DNA of 52,016 nt from JAOZTV01 sp965371805 (GTDB taxonomy: Bacteria; Acidobacteriota; Aminicenantia; UBA2199). Below are positions 45,491 to 52,016 of this stretch, in pieces (position 1 is the stretch's first letter; each line of letters opens with the position of its first letter). The position numbers and the translations under genes were made by a program. A model generated the notes under the pieces. The model was not told the origin of the DNA. It made no database searches and was given only the letters and a program-made list of their open reading frames with translations. The stretch spans positions 1 through 52,016 of the forward strand of contig CBDUZW010000031.1 of NCBI GenBank assembly GCA_965371805.1. Direction: 5' to 3'.

Positions 45491-46003
45491 CTAAAATGGG
45501 TGGTTTTTGCAATCAATTTTAACAATTCCTTTTTTGCCAGTTATGGATTCTATAAAACTGGAAATTGGTTTTTTATAAACCGGATGATATAGGTCCTTTT
45601 GTATTTCACATAAAGGAATTAGGACAAATGCACGATAAATCATCTCTTTATGGGGAATAATTAGATCTTCTGAATTTATTATTTCATTTCCAGCAAGTAA
45701 GATATCTATGTCGATTACCCTGTCTTCATAAAGCTCATTCTTACTGAGTGTTTTTTCTCCCCGCCCCATTTTTTTTTCAATATTTTTTACTATTGTTAAC
45801 ATTTTAAAGGAATTAATAGAACTTTCAGCTCTTATAACCATATTTAGAAATGAACCTGTTCCAGGTTTCATATTTACCGGCGCGGTTTCATATATCGAGG
45901 AAAAAGAAATTATTTTCATATGTTCTTTTAGGTAGTCTGTGGAACAATATAAATTCTTTAATCTATCCCCGATATTAGTCCCAATAGAAAAATAATATTC
46001 CAT
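45491..46003 (-). CDS. folK: 6-hydroxymethyl-7,8-dihydropterin pyrophosphokinase
   Basis: Adds pyrophosphate to hydroxymethyldihydropterin before dihydropteroate synthase in folate synthesis. At 170 aa it is full length, with FSIGTNIGDRLKNL, SIYETAPV, FLNMVI, YEDRVIDIDILL (the metal and ATP site) and IPHKEMIYRAFVLIPL. It lies 10 bases after the hybrid kinase gene and 12 before the glmU-like gene. Together with folD at 12933 it is a second folate gene in the window, in another operon. Confidence 0.95.
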   Translation of the reverse strand: MEYYFSIGTNIGDRLKNLYCSTDYLKEHMKIISFSSIYETAPVNMKPGTGSFLNMVIRAESSINSFKMLTIVKNIEKKMGRGEKTLSKNELYEDRVIDIDILLAGNEIINSEDLIIPHKEMIYRAFVLIPLCEIQKDLYHPVYKKPISSFIESITGKKGIVKIDCKNHPF

Positions 46004-46013
46004 TTCTTCTTAT

Positions 46014-48260
46014 TTAATGTTTTAATATTTCATGAACTTTGATTGCTAATGTATCAAAATTATAAGGTTTTTCTATAAAATATTTAACTTCTTTACTCAA
46101 AAGTTCTTCGATTCGTTCATCTCGTTTAAACCCGGAAGTTAATAGGACCTTTACATTGTTATTTATTTTTTTTAATTCATAATAAACCTCTTTGCCGGAT
46201 TTTTTTGGTAATTGCATATCTAGTAGTACCAGATCAATTTTCTTATGATATTTTTTATATAATGATATTGCCTCATCACCATCACTAGCTTCAATTACAG
46301 AATAGCCAGAGCTTTTTAAAATTGCTTTTGCAACTACCTGAAGTACTTTTTCATCTTCTACTACTAGAATTGTTCCTTCACCTTGAGGAGTTTTTTTTTT
46401 TTCTTTTGGATCTTCTACTCTATCAATTGGACTTTTTCTTTCAGGTAGATATATGACAAAATTAGACCCTTTCCCTAGCTCAGAATAAACATCGACAAAA
46501 CCTTCGTGTTTTCTTACAATATTATACACCATCGCCAGTCCTAACCCGGTACCGTCATTTTTTTCTTTTGTAGTATAAAAGGGAGCAAATATTTTTGAAA
46601 TACTTTTATTATTAATACCTATTCCTTCATCTCTAATAGTAATAGAATAGTAAAAACCACTTTCAGTGATGATATTTTTTGAAATGAAAAGATCATCTGC
46701 AAAAAATCTATCTATTTCTATTGATAATTTACCGCCCCATTTTTTACTGTTATCCCTCATTATAGTCATCGAATGTGCTGCATTAACACAGATATTTAAA
46801 ATTGCCTGTTCAATTTGGGTAACATCTACTTTAATGGAAGATTTAAGAATAGAAATTTTGAGATTTATCTTAATACTTTTATCGAATGTATTCTTTATTA
46901 ATTTTACAACTCGCTTTACTAACACTATCAGATCGGCACTTTTGATTTGCAGTTCTTCTTTTCTTGATAAAGTTAATAAATTTTTCACTATGTCTGATGC
47001 CCTATAAGCTGATTCTGAAATATAACTAAGATATTTTTCTATTTTATCCTCAGATAATTGGCCGCGTTTTTTTTTTTGTTCAATCAAGGATAAAGTCCCT
47101 ATTATCATGCCTAAAACATTATTAAAATCATGAGCAAGTCCTCCGGCAAGAGTTCCAATAGCGTCCATTTTTTGGGACTGTATCAATTGATTTTCTAGTA
47201 AAGCAATATCTGTTTTATCTATAATAATAATAACAATTCCCTTTTTTTCCTCTGTCTCTATTTGATACATAACGATATCAATAAGTTTCTCTTTCCCATT
47301 TATATCAACAGTTTCCATATTTATTTTTATTGGTTTTGTGTTAGAAAGTAGTTTATTAAGTTTAAACTCATATTTTTTGAAGAATGGAAAATAATTAAAA
47401 ATACTATTTCCAAAATACTCCGCATTTGATAAATTGAATTCCTCGATAGCTGTCTTATTTATCTTGACAATATTAAATTTATTGTCAATTGTGATAATAT
47501 TATTAGGGCTATTTTCGATAATACTTTCAAGATATTGTTGGAGTTTCTCTATTGCATTTTTGTTTGTTTCAAGTTTAGAAAATGAGTTATAAAGATTTTT
47601 TGTCATTAGATTAAAGTTGTTTGCTAATACACCTAACTCATCACTTGTGTTAACAATAACACTTGTTTGTAATTCACCTTTTGAGACATTTTCAGTTCCA
47701 TCATGCAATTTACGAATTGGTTTTAAAATAATTTTCTCAATTATAAGAAAAACTGACAATACCATTATAATAATTAAGAAACTAAATAATAATATAAAGT
47801 ATTTTAATACTATATTTATGTCTGTTAATAATCTTGTTTTAGAAAATAAAAGCACTAGAAAACCCAATTCGCCCTGCACTTCTGAGTTGATTTTTAATCT
47901 AAAAGAGATTGTGTTTTCAGAATTTTTATTAAAGTCTTGTTTTGAAGAGTTTCTTTCCTTTACGGAATAGTTCACAAATATTTTTCCTTGTGTATCATAA
48001 ATAATTCCTGATAAGAAATTATTGTCAGACTCCAAGTTAAAGAATATTTTTTCTATAAAGTCTTTTTGTCCAAATTCTACGCCAGGTACAATATTAGAAA
48101 GTGTAATTATTGACAAATTATTGCATCTCTCCACAAAACTAGATAGTCTCGAATTTTTATAATTTATAATAATATAAGTTCCAAATAAAATGACTATAGA
48201 AGTCATTATAGATAAAAGAATTATCAGAATTTTTTTCCTTAAAGAAAATTTAATTTTCAT
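46014..48260 (-). CDS. Hybrid sensor histidine kinase with receiver domain
   Basis: A 748-aa membrane kinase. It has membrane helices at about 11-30 and 151-175 around a periplasmic sensor of about 120 residues. HAMP (176-230), a PAS domain (about 250-360, SIIENSPNNIITIDNKFNIV), a kinase core with H-box GGLAHDFNNVLG (His377), N-box NICVNAAHSM, G1 RDEGIGI, G2 GTGLGLAMV and a C-terminal receiver (Asp681 in LLDMQLP, Lys in EKPY) follow. The gene overlaps the YfiR-like gene by 11 bases. It has no output domain, so signalling must continue to an unseen regulator. Confidence 0.93.
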   Translation of the reverse strand: MKIKFSLRKKILIILLSIMTSIVILFGTYIIINYKNSRLSSFVERCNNLSIITLSNIVPGVEFGQKDFIEKIFFNLESDNNFLSGIIYDTQGKIFVNYSVKERNSSKQDFNKNSENTISFRLKINSEVQGELGFLVLLFSKTRLLTDINIVLKYFILLFSFLIIIMVLSVFLIIEKIILKPIRKLHDGTENVSKGELQTSVIVNTSDELGVLANNFNLMTKNLYNSFSKLETNKNAIEKLQQYLESIIENSPNNIITIDNKFNIVKINKTAIEEFNLSNAEYFGNSIFNYFPFFKKYEFKLNKLLSNTKPIKINMETVDINGKEKLIDIVMYQIETEEKKGIVIIIIDKTDIALLENQLIQSQKMDAIGTLAGGLAHDFNNVLGMIIGTLSLIEQKKKRGQLSEDKIEKYLSYISESAYRASDIVKNLLTLSRKEELQIKSADLIVLVKRVVKLIKNTFDKSIKINLKISILKSSIKVDVTQIEQAILNICVNAAHSMTIMRDNSKKWGGKLSIEIDRFFADDLFISKNIITESGFYYSITIRDEGIGINNKSISKIFAPFYTTKEKNDGTGLGLAMVYNIVRKHEGFVDVYSELGKGSNFVIYLPERKSPIDRVEDPKEKKKTPQGEGTILVVEDEKVLQVVAKAILKSSGYSVIEASDGDEAISLYKKYHKKIDLVLLDMQLPKKSGKEVYYELKKINNNVKVLLTSGFKRDERIEELLSKEVKYFIEKPYNFDTLAIKVHEILKH

Positions 48261-48828
48261 TTTTTATCAGATAGGCAAGTTGAAGTAATTTTGCACTAAA
48301 ACAACAATTTTCTTTAATTGAAGTTTTTACATTTATTGCAAGAAGGTTTTTATGTTCTTTAGTCCCGACAACAATAGAAATACCGGTATTCAAATATTCG
48401 CAAATACCAGTTGCTGATGATATGTTTTTTTTTTCTGTAATCTTCAGGAGCTCAGGTATTTTATCTCTTGTTTTTGGCGCCAAAATTACTATATTAAATC
48501 TACTTTTCTCTATTTTCTTAAGGCTGTTGATTGGAATTATTTCAATTTTTTTGTTAAAAAATGTTTTTTTTGAAAAATTCTCTATAAATATTTTCATAAA
48601 CTTATTTTTGTACTGCACTGATTTACTTTTATTTTTATAAAAAAGTCCAATTCTGATCTTATCATCAAGCTTTCTTAAAAAATTTTTATTATATTTAAAA
48701 ACAGTCAATATAAGTATAATTTGTTTTTTTATTGGTAGATTTTTATAAATTTTTTCATTTGAATAAATAGATAATAATGAGGAATTTATTAAAGTTAATA
48801 AAATTATTATTGATAAAAAATTTTTCAT
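48250..48828 (-). CDS. YfiR/DUF4154-like periplasmic protein
   Basis: A 192-aa secreted protein with a signal peptide (about 1-23). The layout resembles YfiR-like proteins: an N-terminal KKQIILILTVFKYN stretch, IRIGLFYKNKSKS, a central FNIVILAPKTRD, and the C-terminal FSAKLLQLAYL that corresponds to the family ending in isSkLLqLA. In the Yfi system YfiR controls a membrane enzyme from the periplasm; here the partner is probably the following kinase or the preceding receptor. It overlaps the receptor gene by 4 bases and the kinase gene by 11. Confidence 0.7.
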   Translation of the reverse strand: MKNFLSIIILLTLINSSLLSIYSNEKIYKNLPIKKQIILILTVFKYNKNFLRKLDDKIRIGLFYKNKSKSVQYKNKFMKIFIENFSKKTFFNKKIEIIPINSLKKIEKSRFNIVILAPKTRDKIPELLKITEKKNISSATGICEYLNTGISIVVGTKEHKNLLAINVKTSIKENCCFSAKLLQLAYLIKNEN

Positions 48829-50894
48829 TTTATATTATAATTTACTCCAATTACAAAACTTCTTGATTCAAGAGGGTAATCATATCTAAAGAAACCAGTT
48901 GTGTCTGGAACTCTGAAGTTTTGATTTAAAAAATTATAAGCTGATATATTGAAATCAAGCCCTTCAATAATATTTTTGATAATAATAGAGACAGTCCCAA
49001 AAATATATCCATGCAGATCAGATAGTTCTGAGCTCTTATCTCTTGCTCTCTTACTAACAAAAGTCAAAATGCTGTTGAAATTAATATTTTTGCTGATCTC
49101 TGCATTTATTCCGATATTTCCGATATGATTTGCTGAACCTATTACTCGGCTGTTTGATGTTTTGGATTTTCCATAATTATATGAGTAATTCAAAAACCCA
49201 TAAATTCCATTAGATAAGGCCATTTTTATTTCTGATTCTATTCCAAAAAAATTAATTTCTTCTTCAGTATTAATATATTCAAGATGTGTTTCAAACGGGA
49301 ATAGAGTTAATAGATTTTTGATTTTATTATAGAAGAGATTAATCCTGAATATTGCAGAATTGGAAAGCTCAAAAGAGGTTTCAAACTCAAGGGTTTTTAT
49401 TGTTTCCGGTTTATTTTTCTCATTTCCTAATACAAAACCTCCCAAAGCATGAAGGTATGATTCAACAAAAGTTGGCGCTCTGAATGCCTCTGCATAAAGC
49501 AGTTTGAATGATATTCTATTTAAAGGTTTGAAAACAAGTCCGAGTCTAGGTGATAAAGATGTGCCGGCATCACTATAATTATCAAATCTTAAGCCTGCAG
49601 TTAGAGACAATTTACTATTTAATGTGGCATGTTCTTGAATATAGGCGGAAAAGATTTTTCTTGTAGGTTCTTTAAGCATTATAGATGGAGAGTCAATCAT
49701 ATTAAATTTGTTCCCATCCGGCAAACTTTCCTTGATGTTTATATCATACAGTTTTATATTTTCATAGGAAAAACCAAAAATAAGCTGATGTATTTTTCTT
49801 AGTGTATATAAAAATTTAATCTGAGATCCGATAGTTTTCTGTTTACCTCCATTTAATTGAAAATATCCATTATGATAAGTAATTATTTCGTTATTACCCT
49901 GTTCTTTATAACCTGATGGATATAAATTCCACAAATTATCAGCTTCGTACTTTAAACTGTATATTTTCACTTCCCCATCAAGTTTTCCCAATTTAAATTC
50001 ATACCTGATAATTCCTTGTAATTGTGATGGATGAGCTTCAGATTCCCGGTTTACTGCAAAACCTGCACCTAGATAAGAGCCTTTTTTAGAATCAATGAAA
50101 TATCCGTTAAATGAGAGTGTTTTATATTTTAAATTTAATGAGAATGTCATTTTTTTCCTATGAAGATCTGTATAACCTAGATCTGTTCCTGCTAGAGAGA
50201 TATCTGAGTTGAGAGGGTCTAGAGATAATGCATCACTTTTAATAAACATTCTAGGGCCATCTGTGTCTAAAAAATTTAGATATCCTGAATAGGAGAAATC
50301 TCCATTCTTTTTTCCAAAAAGTAAACTTGCTTCCTTAAATTTATTACTTCCACCTTTAAGTTTTAAATTTACGCCTTCAATATCTTCACCACTCTTTGTT
50401 ATTACATTAATTACTGATAAAAAAGCATTAGCCCCATATAGGGCTGAACCGGGACCTCTGATTATCTCAATTTTTTTTATATTGTCCAGCGAAATATCAG
50501 CAAAAACAATAGTCCCACTTCCTTCGAGATGTTCGTTTACTGGAAGTCCATCTATTAAAAGTTTTATCTTTTCAGTATTATCTGTAAAAATCCCACGAAC
50601 CCCAAATTTGTTGTACCCAAAGTACCTTATTCCCAATTCAAATCCTGGAATAGTCCTTAAAACATCCCGCAGGTCTCTTGCTCCCATGTTTTTGATTTCT
50701 TTGTCGGATATAACTGAAACAATTGAAGGAGCTTCATCAAGTTTTAATATAGTTTTTGTTGCAATCTGTACATCACTGTTTAAAAGGTCCTTAATGTCCA
50801 ATTCCTTAAAATCTTTAAATTCAATCTGAGCTAAAATAGGGAGATATAAAAAAAAAAGAAGCAAATTTACACATTTAAAGAGTTTGTTTTTCAT
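48825..50894 (-). CDS. TonB-dependent outer membrane receptor
   Basis: A 689-aa receptor with a signal peptide (about 1-22), a short N-terminal segment, plug domain (about 45-165: APSIVSVISDKEIKNMG, LRDVLRTIPGFELGIR, IEIIRGPGSALYGANAFLSV) and a beta-barrel. The layout is that of siderophore/cobalamin-type receptors; the ligand cannot be told. AAAGGAA precedes the ATG. It is first in an operon with a YfiR-like protein and a hybrid kinase (4- and 11-base overlaps), which suggests a ligand-sensing or contact-signalling role. A promoter and a 13-bp inverted repeat lie upstream. Confidence 0.93.
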   Translation of the reverse strand: MKNKLFKCVNLLLFFLYLPILAQIEFKDFKELDIKDLLNSDVQIATKTILKLDEAPSIVSVISDKEIKNMGARDLRDVLRTIPGFELGIRYFGYNKFGVRGIFTDNTEKIKLLIDGLPVNEHLEGSGTIVFADISLDNIKKIEIIRGPGSALYGANAFLSVINVITKSGEDIEGVNLKLKGGSNKFKEASLLFGKKNGDFSYSGYLNFLDTDGPRMFIKSDALSLDPLNSDISLAGTDLGYTDLHRKKMTFSLNLKYKTLSFNGYFIDSKKGSYLGAGFAVNRESEAHPSQLQGIIRYEFKLGKLDGEVKIYSLKYEADNLWNLYPSGYKEQGNNEIITYHNGYFQLNGGKQKTIGSQIKFLYTLRKIHQLIFGFSYENIKLYDINIKESLPDGNKFNMIDSPSIMLKEPTRKIFSAYIQEHATLNSKLSLTAGLRFDNYSDAGTSLSPRLGLVFKPLNRISFKLLYAEAFRAPTFVESYLHALGGFVLGNEKNKPETIKTLEFETSFELSNSAIFRINLFYNKIKNLLTLFPFETHLEYINTEEEINFFGIESEIKMALSNGIYGFLNYSYNYGKSKTSNSRVIGSANHIGNIGINAEISKNINFNSILTFVSKRARDKSSELSDLHGYIFGTVSIIIKNIIEGLDFNISAYNFLNQNFRVPDTTGFFRYDYPLESRSFVIGVNYNIK

Positions 50895-50922
50895 TGCAAT
50901 TCCTTTACTATTATATAATTCC

Positions 50923-50957
50923 TAAATTGAGTGATTATCCAATTATCACTCAATTTA
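50923..50957. repeat. 13-bp perfect inverted repeat upstream of receptor operon
   Basis: TAAATTGAGTGAT (50923-50935) and ATCACTCAATTTA (50945-50957) with a 9-base spacer, directly beside the -10 box at 50958-50963. It covers the predicted transcription start and early leader. It is a likely operator for the receptor-YfiR-kinase operon, or a leader hairpin. Confidence 0.8.
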
Positions 50958-50986
50958 ACTATATGTTGTTTTTTTTTAAAAGTCAA
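50958..50986 (-). promoter_or_regulatory. Promoter of the TonB receptor operon
   Basis: On the minus strand TTGACT (50986-50981), a 17-base spacer and TATAGT (50963-50958). The -35 lies at the inner end of the 28-bp repeat copy B, so the repeat block sits just upstream of RNA polymerase. Confidence 0.7.
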
Positions 50987-51009
50987 ATTATTGTACGAGT
51001 CCATAACAT
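50982..51009 (-). repeat. 28-bp dispersed repeat, copy B
   Basis: Inverted copy of 36-63 with 25 of 28 identities (18 identical bases, a 4-base variable stretch, then TTTGAC). Identity stops within a base or two of the candidate insertion-sequence border at 51011, as if the insertion had cut a longer shared block. Confidence 0.6.
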
Positions 51010-51010
51010 G

Positions 51011-52016
51011 TGGCTGTCTCTTAACTATTTTAAATTTAGTATTTTTAAGCTAATAATTCATTGTTTTGATTCAAATCTATTAATTTTTCGGATTTCCAAT
51101 TTAAAAATCTATATTCTGAGTATTCTCTTCAATATTAGCTTAATGTTTCATTATTTAATACTAATTTTTATTCAAAAACTAAGTCATTTTTCTTCCAAAC
51201 ATTAAAAAGTTTGTATAAATTGATACCTGTACATACCATATTCCACTGAGCATCAACATTATTTATCCCTCTAAAAAGCCATTTATTAAATCCATTATTA
51301 TGTTTGATCCATCCAAATAAAGGTTCTATTATATGTTTTCTCTTTTTATAGATATTTATATTTTCTTCTAAATTGTTTTTTTTATTCTGTCGAAGCATTA
51401 CATCTTCATAAGGAGTTCTATCTATTTTTCTGCCAGTTTTATCTATAGTACATTTATCTTTTGATTTGCAGTTAATATGATCTTTGCAACCATATCTTCT
51501 TATAGGATAGTCTCTCGATTTTCGTTTCATCGTGCCCAGATATCCTAATCTTATTCCTTCTGGACATATATAGACATCTTCCTTTGAATTATATTTAAAA
51601 TTATTTTTTGTGAATTCTGAACTCTGAGTGTTTTTTACTTTTTTACTTTGTCCTACAGTTTGCATAGGGGGTGTTAGAACTGAGTACCCTTTCTCTTCTG
51701 CTTTCTTTAACTCTGAGCCTGTAAAGTAACCTCCATCTAACACAGTCTCTTTAGACTTTTTATTGCAGTTAAAGCTAGCTTCATCAAGCATAATAACCAT
51801 CTGATGACTATCTGCCGCCTCATTTGTTACCTTTGCTCCTACTACTAGCTGATTTTTTTCATCAACGACACTTTGAGCATTATAACAATAATCTATTGAA
51901 GAATGGTTTTTCATCATCCGGCTTTCCTGGTCTGTTAAACTTAATGATTTTATGTTTTTTTCCATTACTGTCCTATAAAAACTTGAAGTAAAAGCTGACC
52001 AAATGTAGTAAAATAT
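51011..52016 (-). mobile_element. IS1182-like insertion sequence, one end, runs off window
   Basis: Holds the 3' half of a transposase (51168-52016) and about 155 bases of tail. The border is inferred at about 51011, where GGCTGTCTC begins, a sequence that resembles insertion-sequence ends as I recall them. The other end is outside the window, so the terminal repeats cannot be compared. The tail (51011-51167) has an 11-bp inverted repeat, TTAAGCTAATA (51045-51055) and TATTAGCTTAA (51133-51143), and no gene. Confidence 0.6.
51168..52016 (-). CDS. IS1182-like transposase, partial (C-terminal part)
   Basis: C-terminal part of a DDE transposase. It shows LTDQESRMM and YNAQSVVDEKNQLVVGAKV, the VLDGGYFTG region with the second acidic residue, the Cys-rich segment (CPEG, CKDHINCKSKDKC) and RKHIIEPLFGWIKHNNG with the catalytic Glu. 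The reading frame stays open to the window edge; an internal ATG lies at 51965. The 17 codons above that ATG (residues such as YYIWSAFTSSFY) do not look like the usual charged helix before this region, so the N-terminus may be broken or lie outside the window. Confidence 0.85.
   Translation of the reverse strand: MFYYIWSAFTSSFYRTVMEKNIKSLSLTDQESRMMKNHSSIDYCYNAQSVVDEKNQLVVGAKVTNEAADSHQMVIMLDEASFNCNKKSKETVLDGGYFTGSELKKAEEKGYSVLTPPMQTVGQSKKVKNTQSSEFTKNNFKYNSKEDVYICPEGIRLGYLGTMKRKSRDYPIRRYGCKDHINCKSKDKCTIDKTGRKIDRTPYEDVMLRQNKKNNLEENINIYKKRKHIIEPLFGWIKHNNGFNKWLFRGINNVDAQWNMVCTGINLYKLFNVWKKNDLVFE

Overview
The window is about 52 kb of AT-rich DNA from a Gram-negative, probably anaerobic or facultative bacterium. 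The envelope type follows from two TonB-dependent receptors, a TonB protein, a FadL-type outer membrane protein, lipoproteins and periplasmic binding proteins. GWxTD-domain proteins, a carboxypeptidase-regulatory-domain (Oar-like) receptor, sulfatase-TPR and hydrolase-TPR proteins and a DUF1015 protein together point to Acidobacteriota or relatives such as Aminicenantes. That assignment is inference from gene families, not a phylogenetic result. No rRNA, tRNA or CRISPR array was seen, and no gene-free stretch exceeds 300 bases.

Layout. (1) 146-2233: PP2C phosphatase, Ser/Thr kinase and a small membrane protein, a reversible phosphorylation module. (2) 2312-10940: a tightly packed + strand run of an HDOD-histidine kinase-receiver fusion, pyruvate phosphate dikinase, an ABC exporter pair, a TPR-like protein and prepilin peptidase, followed by an orphan histidine kinase (10997-12304). 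(3) 12296-15088: minus-strand operon of a DUF1015 protein, FolD and a short-chain dehydrogenase, with a clear promoter and an 8-bp tandem repeat in its leader. (4) 15205-28080: an envelope and secreted-protein region with TonB, a frameshifted alpha/beta hydrolase-TPR gene, a sulfatase-like lipoprotein with TPRs, two TPR proteins, two GWxTD proteins, an Oar-like receptor behind a putative sigma-54 promoter, and a lipoprotein. (5) 28092-34858: a POT-like transporter (probably co-transcribed with the 27565-28080 lipoprotein), an EF-hand protein, Mfd and a CCA-adding-type nucleotidyltransferase. (6) 35007-38692: FadL-like protein, carbamate kinase, EamA transporter and a DUF2892 protein. (7) 38767-43573: a symmetrical chemosensory island in which two paralogous chemoreceptors are flanked by two solute-binding proteins with no transporter. 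(8) 43625-50894: minus-strand operon of TonB receptor, YfiR-like protein, hybrid histidine kinase, FolK, a truncated GlmU-like protein and a possible ParB-like protein. (9) 51011-52016: the end of an IS1182-like insertion sequence that runs off the window.

The most unusual points are the binding protein-receptor-receptor-binding protein chemotaxis island; the receptor/YfiR-like/hybrid kinase module with a perfect 13-bp inverted repeat next to its promoter; an 18-bp identical block (28 bp with 3 mismatches) found in opposite orientation at both ends of the window, each time just before a TTTGAC -35-like hexamer and on one side ending at the IS border; a single-base frameshift just before a hydrolase nucleophile elbow; and two promoters placed so that transcripts would be leaderless.
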